This document shows, in pieces, positions 7,112 to 13,839 of a stretch of DNA of 13,848 nt (positions are counted from its first letter, which is position 1; the number at the start of each line of letters is the position of its first letter). Location of the stretch: NCBI GenBank assembly GCA_040389165.1, contig JAZKAK010000024.1, forward strand, positions 1-13,848. Direction: 5' to 3'. The position numbers and the translations under genes are program-made. Below the pieces are notes generated by a model that saw only the letters and a list, made by a program, of their open reading frames with translations, was not told the origin of the DNA and made no database searches. Origin of the DNA: CAIOTO01 sp040389165 (GTDB lineage: Bacteria > Pseudomonadota > Alphaproteobacteria > Paracaedibacterales > CAIOTO01).

Positions 7112-7201
7112 CATCTCTTAATCACGTCATTTAAATCCATCAATTTTTGACTAAAAATCTATTCTTTATCCCTGTTGCATACCACACGTTAAGAGGTTCA
7201 C

Positions 7202-7229
7202 TTGTATTCGGATTGAGATTGTATATAAT
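7202..7229 (+). promoter_or_regulatory. Candidate promoter of the DUF155 gene
   Basis: A perfect -10 hexamer TATAAT is at 7224-7229, with a poor -35 match TTGTAT at 7202-7207 (16-base spacer). Initiation near 7236 gives a leader of about 25 bases before ATG 7261, which supports that start over the TTG at 7147. Confidence 0.45.
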
Positions 7230-7260
7230 TGTACGAAACGAAAAAGGGATATGTTATATA

Positions 7261-8073
7261 ATGCGCTGTGCTTCATATTGTAATGCTGAACGTTACGACA
7301 TTGATGAGTTAGCAATATTTTTGCGAAAACAAGGCCTAGACCCAAAATTTTATGATAACGTAATTCATATTCATAAAAGACGCGAGTCTAATGAAGACAC
7401 AACATTTGATGCAGAAATTTTTGTTTTCCCATATGGCTGTATCAGTCTTTGGGGGTTAACTGAAGAAGAGGAAAGTGCTTTTATTAATGATATTAAAGCA
7501 TTCGAAATTGCACCTCTTTCATTGGCAACAATGGACACATCTGTTTACGACTACGGAGACATCACCCTCATTAACGAAGAAGAAGATGAAATTATTCTGG
7601 AATCAACAGATGATCTAATCAAACTATCGTTGTCACATGGTTTGACACAATCCGTTAAGATGGAAGCTTTTGAACAAAGCATTGCCCGAACAATTCAGAA
7701 AACGCATCATTTACCAGATGAACTTGCACAAACTGGTAAAATATCAATGTCACGCAAGAAACTATCGCAAAAAATAGGTGCTTTATTTGCAGAGCGGAAT
7801 TCCATAAATTTACATTGCGATATTTTAGATACGCCTGAGTTCTTTTGGCGACGTCCACGTTATGAGACATATTATCGCTTGGCGTCTGAATATATGGATA
7901 TTAAGCAGCGCATTGATATTTTAAATAAACGCTTGGATGTTATTCATGAGCTATATGATATTTTATCGAATGAATTGAAACATGCTCATTCATCACGGCT
8001 GGAGTGGATTATTATTCTTTTAATTGTTATGGAAGTAGTCATGATGCTGGCGAAAGATGTGTTTAAATTTTAG
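7261..8073 (+). CDS. RMD1/DUF155 family membrane-anchored protein
   Basis: A 270-residue protein matching the RMD1/YagE (DUF155) family, which includes mitochondrial RMND1, a factor for mitochondrial translation. Its bacterial role is unknown. Recognisable segments, in order, are EIFVFPYGCISLWG (about 51-64), an acidic stretch with many Glu and Asp (104-118), TPEFFWRRPRYE (about 190-201), and a helix with IKQRIDILNKRLDVIHEL (about 213-230). A C-terminal hydrophobic segment follows (about 247-265, LEWIIILLIVMEVVMMLA), the expected tail anchor. There is no N-terminal signal peptide from this start, so the bulk probably faces the cytoplasm. ATG 7261 is chosen because TATAAT lies at 7224 and AAGGGA at 7244-7249; a TTG at 7147 would add 38 uncharacteristic residues upstream of the promoter. 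It stands alone, divergent from mreB and convergent with the GNAT gene. Confidence 0.88.
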   Translation: MRCASYCNAERYDIDELAIFLRKQGLDPKFYDNVIHIHKRRESNEDTTFDAEIFVFPYGCISLWGLTEEEESAFINDIKAFEIAPLSLATMDTSVYDYGDITLINEEEDEIILESTDDLIKLSLSHGLTQSVKMEAFEQSIARTIQKTHHLPDELAQTGKISMSRKKLSQKIGALFAERNSINLHCDILDTPEFFWRRPRYETYYRLASEYMDIKQRIDILNKRLDVIHELYDILSNELKHAHSSRLEWIIILLIVMEVVMMLAKDVFKF

Positions 8074-8159
8074 GTAATGCCATTTTTAAGAAATTTTAAT
8101 TAACATTTATGTGTTCGCCTTTCTTAATCCCCTAAAAGAAATCGCTAGGCAATCATAAA

Positions 8160-8690
8160 TTAGTTAGAATTTTCTTGAACATGATATAAATAGCCAATTT
8201 CTTGATATTGTACGCTACCTATCCATTCGTGTTTACGTTGAAAAACAAACCCTTTGCATTTTTCATAAAATCGACAAGCGCTTTTATTTTCAGCCAAAAC
8301 CCACACAATAAATGGCGTTAATTCTTGTTCAACCAGATGCTTTTTTGCCATTTGAATTAATTCAGTGCCAATCCCTAAATGTTTATATTCATTAAGCAGA
8401 TAAATGGCGTAAACCTCACCTTTATAATCGGACGACGGTGTAAAGCAAGGTCCAGCATCACAAAAACCAATTATTTTTTCATTGTGTAAAACAACAAGAT
8501 TAAGTTTTTTAGAGTTAGCCGTAGTTAGCATGTTTCGTCGTAATTTTAAGCGATCACTAAAAGAAATTGAATCAAGATACTCTTGCTCAATAAGTCCGAC
8601 ATAGCTTTCTTTCCAGGCTTGTAGATGAACACGTGCAATAGCGCTTGCATCATCCAACGTTGCGCTTCGATAGACGAGATTTGTAATCAT
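8160..8690 (-). CDS. GNAT family N-acetyltransferase
   Basis: A 176-residue single-domain GNAT enzyme that would transfer an acetyl group from acetyl-CoA to an unknown amine. Seen in sequence: an N-terminal strand and helix YRSATLDDASAIARVHLQAW (7-26), motif A with GEVYAIYLLNEYKHLGIGTEL (91-111, with K-x-L-G-I-G binding the CoA pyrophosphate), and the motif B pattern N135-x2-A-x3-F-Y-E-K with GF at 147-148. The form resembles RimI-like or general GNATs, and the substrate cannot be told. ATG 8690 shares its A with the stop of the upstream Nudix gene (TGATG), so the two are translationally coupled. A GTG 45 bases upstream is also in frame but less likely. It converges on the DUF155 gene with about 86 bases between, where no strong terminator is visible. 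Confidence 0.9.
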   Translation of the reverse strand: MITNLVYRSATLDDASAIARVHLQAWKESYVGLIEQEYLDSISFSDRLKLRRNMLTTANSKKLNLVVLHNEKIIGFCDAGPCFTPSSDYKGEVYAIYLLNEYKHLGIGTELIQMAKKHLVEQELTPFIVWVLAENKSACRFYEKCKGFVFQRKHEWIGSVQYQEIGYLYHVQENSN

Positions 8691-9148
8691 CACATCGTAC
8701 TTTGAAATGCGTGATTTTCTGTTGACCCAATCCACAAGGGTAAAATTTCTTTAAGGGGTTCTGGCCGAAAATCAATGAATGACAATTCCTCTATAGGCAT
8801 CCATAGCACGTCTATGTGTTTTTCACGTTTTGGAATGGATATGTGCTTCTTTAACGTGCTCGACTCAACCTCAAAAATAAAATTATATTCATGATTGTGA
8901 CAAATGCTGCTATGACCTGGCTCAAAGCTATGTTCAAGGCAACCTAAAAACCGCTTGATTGTACCTGCAGCGCCAGCTTCTTCCATTAATTCACGCAAGA
9001 TGGCATTTTGTGCAGATTCTTTATGTTCAATATGACCGCCTGGCAGAAAATAGAAATTAATGGGGCAATCAATTGTTTTGCACAAAAGAATATAATCTTG
9101 GTCAATGACGACGGCTCTACTTAAAACATGGATGTTATTTTGGGTCAT
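8690..9148 (-). CDS. Nudix hydrolase (first of two)
   Basis: A 152-residue Nudix protein that would hydrolyse a nucleoside diphosphate linked to another group, or clean up damaged nucleotides. The Nudix box is complete: G38-x5-E44-x7-R52-E53-x2-E56-E57-x-G59, text GHIEHKESAQNAIL then RELMEEAGA, with the Mg-binding glutamates present. The preceding strand FYFLPGG is standard. Length fits the minimal Nudix fold; the substrate is unknown. ATG 9148 has AAAGGA six bases upstream; a TTG codon directly before it was not used. The stop is fused to the GNAT start as TGATG, suggesting that the two enzymes are made together. A second, quite different Nudix gene lies 81 bases upstream on the same strand; the proteins share little outside the box, so this is not a recent duplication. 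Confidence 0.93.
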   Translation of the reverse strand: MTQNNIHVLSRAVVIDQDYILLCKTIDCPINFYFLPGGHIEHKESAQNAILRELMEEAGAAGTIKRFLGCLEHSFEPGHSSICHNHEYNFIFEVESSTLKKHISIPKREKHIDVLWMPIEELSFIDFRPEPLKEILPLWIGSTENHAFQSTM

Positions 9149-9229
9149 CAAATTTCCTTTAATTAATCGAAAAGATCAGAGACAAAGGATTGTGATCAGA
9201 AACAACATCATCCCATAGATTGAGTGTTA

Positions 9230-9793
9230 TTAGATGCATAACATACCTTTCAGTTTGTTAATAAACCGTCCCATATGTGGATCAGCATTGTCATAAGGAA
9301 TTTCATCAAAGCCAAACCACTTAATACCATGAAATTCACGTGTATCATATTCGTAAATAACACGATGATCACCTTTTACTACATACCAAAGACTAACATC
9401 AAAATGGTGTGTCATCTGACCAGTCGTAAAGGTCGACGTCAGAAAAAGAGGCGCTTCACGCCAAAAATCAGCCTCAAGGTTTAACTCTTCCATGCACTCG
9501 CGTCGTGCAGCGTCGATGGGATGTTCATCAATGTCAACATGGCCGCCTGAAGGTAGCCATTTCATCGCATTTTTGTGATCAACCAGCAAGATTTTAGATG
9601 CATTTTCGTCAAATACGACAAAGTATGAAACGAGATGCTTGTTTGGAACATCAGGTTTTTTGATTCGAAAAAGTGGTGCTCCGCTTTCAATCCAGGCGAG
9701 TGTATCATTGATGTGTTCTTGTTCAAGCGCGTCAAACGGGGTGATGTTTGTAATAAGGGTGCGGATTTGGTCGATAATATTTTTTTGTCTCAT
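9230..9793 (-). CDS. Nudix hydrolase (second of two)
   Basis: A 187-residue Nudix protein. An N-terminal helical region (about 1-50, containing IDQIRTLITNITPFDALEQEH) precedes the catalytic domain. The box runs G84-x5-E90-x7-R98-E99-x2-E102-E103 and then L-N105-L, so the usual Gly after EE-x is Asn; the metal-binding residues are all kept. The strand MKWLPSGGH leads into it, and a histidine-bearing segment TGQMTHHFDVSLWYVV follows. The arrangement of a roughly 50-residue N-terminal helix plus WLPSGGHVD resembles a widespread group of uncharacterised bacterial Nudix proteins. The ATG at 9793 is the natural start; no good ribosome site is seen. It lies 149 bases downstream of tolA and 81 bases upstream of the next Nudix gene, all on one strand, so it may be read by transcription continuing from the tol genes. 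Confidence 0.92.
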   Translation of the reverse strand: MRQKNIIDQIRTLITNITPFDALEQEHINDTLAWIESGAPLFRIKKPDVPNKHLVSYFVVFDENASKILLVDHKNAMKWLPSGGHVDIDEHPIDAARRECMEELNLEADFWREAPLFLTSTFTTGQMTHHFDVSLWYVVKGDHRVIYEYDTREFHGIKWFGFDEIPYDNADPHMGRFINKLKGMLCI

Positions 9794-9942
9794 AGCCCGT
9801 ATTTTTTCACTAAATCGAATGTTTTCAATTTTAAGCTTTTAACACCTATGGAGCAACAAAATCGTCAACTTTATCACAACGAATCTCATCAAGGATGATT
9901 GAGTTAGATTTCATTCTATTCACATAATGAAGGCAAACAAAA

Positions 9943-10902
9943 CTACATATCCTTTGGATTGAAACGAAATGCACTTGTTTTCCATTGCTCGTATTTCTTA
10001 GGTGGCAATGGCAATGGGCTGCAATTCGGGTCGAGCACAGCTCGTTTTGCACTTTCAGCGGCCGTTCTAAAGGCAGGATCTTTAGCCATGCGATCTTTAT
10101 CCATAATTTCAGCTTCAATGACGGTTCCGTCGGGAGCCAGTTCCATTTGAATATCCACAACAATATCTTTGGCACCTTGAGATCCCGCGTGGAACGTCCA
10201 ACACTTTCGAATTGTTTGACGAACCGCATCAATTTCATTGGCGGTAAGTGCAGCGCCAATTGAATCCGCCGGGGCGCCCTGCTCGTCACTACCTTCTTCA
10301 TCTACAAGCTTATTTAAAAGATCATCCATTGCTTTCGCAGCTGTTTTTGCCTTTGGATCTGCCTTTTTATTTTTATCAGATTCTTTCGCTTTATTAAGAT
10401 TAATAAGCGCTTTATCATCAGATTTTTTGGCTTTCTTTTGATCTTTCTGAGTATCTTTTGGTTTTTCTGTTTTTGGTTTTATAAGATCCTTTTTCTTATC
10501 TTCTTTTTTATCTTCTTTTTTAGGTTCATCTTTTTTTGGATCCTTTTTTAAAATATGCGCAGCATCAGGATCAATTTTTGGTTCTTCTTTTTTAGGCTCA
10601 GGCTTTGGTTCCGGTTTTGCTTCAGGTTTTGCCTTAGTTTCTTCGAGTACTTTCTTTTCTTCGGTCGGCGGCGGCGTCGTTTCTTGTGGCTTTGTTTCCT
10701 CGGGTGGCTTAACCGTATCTTGTTTTTTCTGATTAACAGCTGATAGCTTCGGCGCTGCTGAAGTCTCGGCTACATTCACAAAATCAATAATCATTGGTTG
10801 ATTATCTTTAATCAAATGATTAAATGGATCACCAATCCCTATTAAGATAAGGATAAAAACAATCGCATGGATAACGAGCGAAACAATAGCAGCATGCTTC
10901 AT
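9943..10902 (-). CDS. tolA: TolA, envelope energy-transducing protein
   Basis: A 319-residue protein with the three TolA domains. There is one N-terminal membrane anchor (about 4-24). A long, highly charged middle (about 58-190) is dominated by Lys, Glu, Asp and Pro (repeats such as PEPKPEPKKEEPK), expected to span the periplasm. The C-terminal TonB/TolA-like domain (about 218-319) contains LTANEIDAVRQTIRKCW and DIQMELAPDGTV. Two cysteines, C234 and C294, are positioned to form the disulfide typical of this domain. TolA links the TolQR motor to outer-membrane TolB/Pal during constriction. The ATG lies 5 bases after the tolR stop, with AAGG eight bases upstream. The tolB and pal genes that usually follow are missing; two Nudix genes are there instead. 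The Lys-rich region creates long shadow frames on both strands, which are not genes. Confidence 0.93.
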   Translation of the reverse strand: MKHAAIVSLVIHAIVFILILIGIGDPFNHLIKDNQPMIIDFVNVAETSAAPKLSAVNQKKQDTVKPPEETKPQETTPPPTEEKKVLEETKAKPEAKPEPKPEPKKEEPKIDPDAAHILKKDPKKDEPKKEDKKEDKKKDLIKPKTEKPKDTQKDQKKAKKSDDKALINLNKAKESDKNKKADPKAKTAAKAMDDLLNKLVDEEGSDEQGAPADSIGAALTANEIDAVRQTIRKCWTFHAGSQGAKDIVVDIQMELAPDGTVIEAEIMDKDRMAKDPAFRTAAESAKRAVLDPNCSPLPLPPKKYEQWKTSAFRFNPKDM

Positions 10903-10907
10903 GAATA

Positions 10908-11483
10908 TTACCTTGGCCTATTTGCAGCAGGAGTGAGTGGCTTAGGTGCTGTTTGAGCATTCGATTGTGGTGCTATTACTTTGTCACCTACAACAGCATT
11001 TGTTGGCACTTTGTGCTGTTGATGCTTTGGTGTTATTTGCGGCGTTGTTGGCATCTCAGCAATCAATGAAACACGTGAAAAACCTGCGGCAGCAATCGCG
11101 CCCATTGTTTCCATAATTTGTCCATAAGGAAGTTTTTTATCACCGCGGACATAAATTTTTGTGTCTGGTTTACCTTCAGCCGCAACCGATAATTTCTGAA
11201 GAATTTCAGTGAGTGGCAATTCTGTTTCTTGGAAATACGTTTTACCATCGATATCAATTGACACCACAAGCGGTTCGACTTGATCATTCATTTGGGCCGC
11301 CTGTGTTTTTGGTAAGTCCACAGGCACACCAACCGTAAGCATTGGAGCTGTCACCATGAAAACAATCAACAAAACAAGCATAACGTCGACAAGCGGCGTT
11401 ACGTTGATATTACTCGTAGGACGAAAGCTACGACGGCGTCGATTGCCACGGCTCATATTATTAGTAGAAATATTTCCTGACAT
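10908..11483 (-). CDS. tolR: TolR, ExbD/TolR-type motor subunit with an extended tail
   Basis: A 191-residue bitopic inner-membrane protein of the ExbD/TolR family. A basic N-terminus (RGNRRRRSFRP) precedes the membrane segment NVTPLVDVMLVLLIVFMVT (27-45), which carries the proton-pathway residue Asp33. A periplasmic domain to about 142 includes the family segment KIYVRGDKKLPYGQIMETMGAIAAAGF. Beyond it, a tail of about 48 residues rich in Pro, Gln, Thr and Ala (from EMPTTPQITP to the end) exceeds the roughly 140-residue E. coli protein. Together with TolQ it uses the proton motive force to drive TolA. It starts 3 bases after tolQ and ends 5 bases before tolA, in a clear operon. The tail looks disordered and could be low-complexity growth or a wall-contact extension. 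Confidence 0.95.
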   Translation of the reverse strand: MSGNISTNNMSRGNRRRRSFRPTSNINVTPLVDVMLVLLIVFMVTAPMLTVGVPVDLPKTQAAQMNDQVEPLVVSIDIDGKTYFQETELPLTEILQKLSVAAEGKPDTKIYVRGDKKLPYGQIMETMGAIAAAGFSRVSLIAEMPTTPQITPKHQQHKVPTNAVVGDKVIAPQSNAQTAPKPLTPAANRPR

Positions 11484-11486
11484 TTT

Positions 11487-12236
11487 TTACGCATTCTCTT
11501 CGAGTTGACGTGAAATAATTGCAACAAATTCACTGGAAAAAGCATCAAGACGATTTGCATAACGATTTAAATCACTTGAAATTTTATTATAGGCAATAGC
11601 AGCTGGAATGGCAGCAATAAGCCCAATGGCGGTTGCAAATAAAGCTTCGGCTATACCAGGCGCAACCACCGCTAAGTTTGCGCTTTGTTGTGTTGCAATT
11701 GATTCAAAGCTGTTCATAATTCCAAGAACAGTTCCAAATAAGCCAACAATCATACCATTCGAGCCAAGTGATGCAAGAAATGTCATGTATCGTTCTAATT
11801 GTTCCATTTCGCGCCCCAGAGTGAGCTGCATAACACGATCAATTCGTTGTTCAAGCGTACCCCTAAATTCTGTTGTACGAACTTTTCCTTTTGACAAGGT
11901 TCTGCGCCATTCACGCATAGCCGCACAAAAGATCATCGATAACGGATCTTTTGGATTTTTGTGTATCCGATCATACAAATCATCTAAAGCACCACCGGAC
12001 CAAAAGGCATCTTCAAAATGATTCGCCGCTGAATTCATACGACGCAAGCGATATACTTTATTGATAATAATTGTCCACGACCAAATGGAGGCAACAATAA
12101 GCCCCAAAATAACAAGTTTGATAATAGGCTCAGCATCAACAAATAAATCCCACATAGTTGGATTGACTGCTGGCATATGCGCCATTTGCCCGGCCACTGC
12201 GTGCGGTAATTGTGCCATTTGCGATGTAACATCCAT
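11487..12236 (-). CDS. tolQ: TolQ, MotA/TolQ/ExbB proton-channel subunit
   Basis: A 249-residue inner-membrane protein. After a roughly 30-residue N-terminus comes a first membrane segment (about 38-56, IIKLVILGLIVASIWSWTI). A long cytoplasmic loop contains FRGTLEQRIDRVMQLTLGREMEQLER. The two conserved channel helices follow: LGSNGMIVGLFGTVLGIMNSF, then AEALFATAIGLIAAIPAAIAYN, with the family Thr and Gly positions. This pattern identifies TolQ/ExbB; the ybgC-tolQ-tolR-tolA order selects TolQ over ExbB. It forms the proton channel with TolR. The ATG at 12236 follows ybgC by 39 bases. AAGGA lies about 11 bases upstream, wider than ideal. The N-terminus has extra Met, Ala and His residues before the first helix, and ATGs at codon 7 or 21 are possible alternatives. 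Confidence 0.96.
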   Translation of the reverse strand: MDVTSQMAQLPHAVAGQMAHMPAVNPTMWDLFVDAEPIIKLVILGLIVASIWSWTIIINKVYRLRRMNSAANHFEDAFWSGGALDDLYDRIHKNPKDPLSMIFCAAMREWRRTLSKGKVRTTEFRGTLEQRIDRVMQLTLGREMEQLERYMTFLASLGSNGMIVGLFGTVLGIMNSFESIATQQSANLAVVAPGIAEALFATAIGLIAAIPAAIAYNKISSDLNRYANRLDAFSSEFVAIISRQLEENA

Positions 12237-12275
12237 AAAATTTTAGATCCTTATTTTCTTTGCGTTGATTAGTAT

Positions 12276-12686
12276 TTATCCGATTTTGTTCTTTATCAAT
12301 TCTGGTATTCGCACGGGCCGCCCTGACTGTTGATTTATAAAAACAATTATAACAGTCGCCTGCGCGATAACTTTCTCGTGCGTCTTAATTACATGCTTAC
12401 ATACGATCGACGCACCACGTATTTCTACAATATCAAATGTAACTGTTAATTCATCTCCTAGACGAGCTGGTTTTTTAAAATCAATCGTCACGTGACTTAC
12501 TAAAAAATGTCCTTCATGCGATGCAATAAGCTGTGCATGATCTATACCTTTATGGTAAAAGAATCGTGTACGACATCGTTCCATAAAATTTAAGTAACGT
12601 GAATGATAAACAATACCACCTGCGTCAGTATCTTCAAGGAAAACAGTAACAGTGTACGAGTTCATAATAAAAGGTTCGATCGGCAT
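12276..12686 (-). CDS. ybgC: YbgC family acyl-CoA thioesterase of the Tol-Pal cluster
   Basis: A 136-residue hot-dog fold thioesterase. The family signature EDTDAGGIVYHSRYL spans 18-32, with Asp21 at the position of the catalytic Asp of YbgC and 4-hydroxybenzoyl-CoA thioesterases. FMERCRTRFF (34-43) follows, and VTIDFKKPARLGDELTV begins near residue 66. In E. coli, YbgC acts on acyl-CoA and has been linked to acyl carrier protein and phospholipid enzymes; its place at the head of the tol genes is widely conserved. Two starts are possible: ATG 12686, or ATG 12665 giving 129 residues. Neither has a ribosome site. With either start the gene overlaps the annotated 5' end of the divergent metal-binding protein gene, so its promoter must lie within that gene. 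Confidence 0.94.
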   Translation of the reverse strand: MPIEPFIMNSYTVTVFLEDTDAGGIVYHSRYLNFMERCRTRFFYHKGIDHAQLIASHEGHFLVSHVTIDFKKPARLGDELTVTFDIVEIRGASIVCKHVIKTHEKVIAQATVIIVFINQQSGRPVRIPELIKNKIG

Positions 12687-13596
12687 AAAGCATATTATTC
12701 ACATTCTCTTTATTTGTATCGTATTTCACCCACTCATATCTACTACTTTTTCATCCCCTGCCCCGCGTGAATTTAAAATTGTGGCTAGTTTCTCATTACT
12801 TAAAAATTGGATTGATGTTTTAACACGTAATATTCCAGATAATATCTCAATAATTTCAACAAAGAGTCTGGTTCCCCTAAAAAGTGATCCTCATGTATAT
12901 CAAATCACACCAATGGACGCAAAGGCACTTGAAGAAGCAGATTTAATTATTACCATTGGCTTATCGTTTGAATGTTGGATGAATAATTATGCATCACCTT
13001 CCTCCACAAATAATACTCTTTTTCAAGCAGCAACAGGGGTTGATGCACGGCTCACCCCAGCACCTGACCCTCATGTATGGCATGATGTTCAAAAAGTACG
13101 ACAAATGGTTGCTAATATAGCAAAGGCATTGTGCGAAAAACTTCCAGAAGCCGCAGACATTATCAATGACAATGCACGCGCCTATGATTCAGAACTCGTT
13201 AAACTTGATCTCTGGATAAGGAATGCATTAGAAAAAGTGCCCTACGAAAAACGAAAAATCATAACAACACACGATGCCTTTTATTATTACGGTAAAACGT
13301 ATGATGTTAAGTTTTATGCCCCTATTGGGCTTAGTACTGAAGCCGAGGCTGATTCAAAAACAGTTGCACAATTGATTAATCAAATTAAAAGTGAAAGCAT
13401 AAAAGCAATCTTTTTTGAAAATCTTGCCAACCGCTCAATCATACGGCAAATTGCCGAAGAAACAGGCGTGCAAATCAATGAAGGTGCCGTCTTATATGCT
13501 GATTCATTATCAGAGAAAGATGGCGTTGCTGGAGATTATAGTGCCATGATGAGGCATAACACGACACTCATCGTTGATGCATTGCAGAACAAATAG
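12652..13596 (+). CDS. Zinc/manganese ABC transporter periplasmic binding protein (ZnuA/MntA type)
   Basis: A cluster A-I metal-binding protein, 314 residues from GTG 12652. A hydrophobic signal segment (about 12-32, IKHIIHILFICIVFHPLIST) ends before SSPAPREF. No lipobox Cys follows, so it is probably a soluble periplasmic protein. Metal ligands are visible in order: His81 (SDPHVY), His141 (DPHVWHD), His207 (TTHDAF) and Asp284 (YADSLS). There is no His-rich loop of the kind found in many ZnuA proteins, so Zn and Mn cannot be told apart. No ATG exists before the mature part. GTG 12652 is the only standard start, with AAGGA about 11 bases upstream. An ATA at 12685 would give a classical MKH signal peptide, so the start is open. 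The permease and ATPase genes are not in the window. The 5' end overlaps ybgC on the opposite strand. Confidence 0.9.
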   Translation: MYEFIIKGSIGIKHIIHILFICIVFHPLISTTFSSPAPREFKIVASFSLLKNWIDVLTRNIPDNISIISTKSLVPLKSDPHVYQITPMDAKALEEADLIITIGLSFECWMNNYASPSSTNNTLFQAATGVDARLTPAPDPHVWHDVQKVRQMVANIAKALCEKLPEAADIINDNARAYDSELVKLDLWIRNALEKVPYEKRKIITTHDAFYYYGKTYDVKFYAPIGLSTEAEADSKTVAQLINQIKSESIKAIFFENLANRSIIRQIAEETGVQINEGAVLYADSLSEKDGVAGDYSAMMRHNTTLIVDALQNK

Positions 13597-13712
13597 GAAG
13601 TCTGTAAATTCACGAGCACTATTACTCTAAAATTTATGTTTTCTAAATCTTCTAACGAAGGCACGCCTGTTCTAAAATGAAGTACAACACCCTAATACCA
13701 TTTTCCTAACTT

Positions 13713-13823
13713 TCAATTAGTGCAGTCCTCTGCAATATCTCTGTTGCTCATGTACAAGTGTACGCTGCGCACCTCGAATTTTGATGTCTTACTACCAGCA
13801 ATTCCCGCTAAGCCACATAGGCC
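13713..13823 (-). other. Unassigned open frame with tandem hairpins in the right-end intergenic region
   Basis: The 252 bases after the metal-binding gene hold no recognisable gene. On the minus strand an open frame of 36 codons runs from after TAA (13826-13824) to TGA at 13715-13713. It reads SKTSKFEVRSVHLYMSNRD in its middle, but its only ATG (13751) leaves just 12 codons. Inside it are two inverted repeats: GTACA-AG-TGTAC (13752-13763) and TGCAG-TCCT-CTGCA (13721-13734). A short gene remnant or a dispersed intergenic repeat with coding-like text is possible. I do not claim it is expressed. Confidence 0.3.
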
Positions 13824-13839
13824 TTAATTTATAAGGCTT
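13819..13839. terminator. Possible terminator hairpin near the right edge
   Basis: AGGCCTTA (13819-13826), loop ATTTA, and TAAGGCTT (13832-13839) give an 8-bp stem with one G-T pair. A short T tract is included (TTTAT on the plus strand). It could end plus-strand transcription from the metal-binding gene 220 bases upstream, or a minus-strand gene beyond the window. The T run is too short to be sure. Confidence 0.35.

Noticed and set aside
8120..8141. TTTCTT/AAGAAA inverted repeat between the convergent DUF155 and GNAT genes
   Set aside because: It has only six A/T-heavy pairs with a ten-base loop and no following T tract; too weak to call a terminator, though the site would suit one.
9149..9229. 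Two copies of GATCAGA about 20 bases apart between the Nudix genes
   Set aside because: The repeats are short in an AT-rich interval and have no promoter-like context; likely chance.
9848..9916. A 22-codon ATG-started frame after tolA as a possible tolB remnant
   Set aside because: It has no signal peptide or beta-propeller text of TolB and no ribosome site; nothing ties it to tolB beyond position.
9846..10301. A 151-codon minus-strand open frame overlapping the 3' end of tolA
   Set aside because: It is the shifted frame of the TolA C-terminal coding region. The translation is basic and low-quality with no family resemblance, while TolA is clearly the real gene.
10555..10743. Phe/Arg-rich plus-strand open frame opposite tolA
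   Set aside because: It is a mirror of the Lys/Glu/Pro-rich repeats of TolA; the odd composition is an artefact of that low-complexity DNA.
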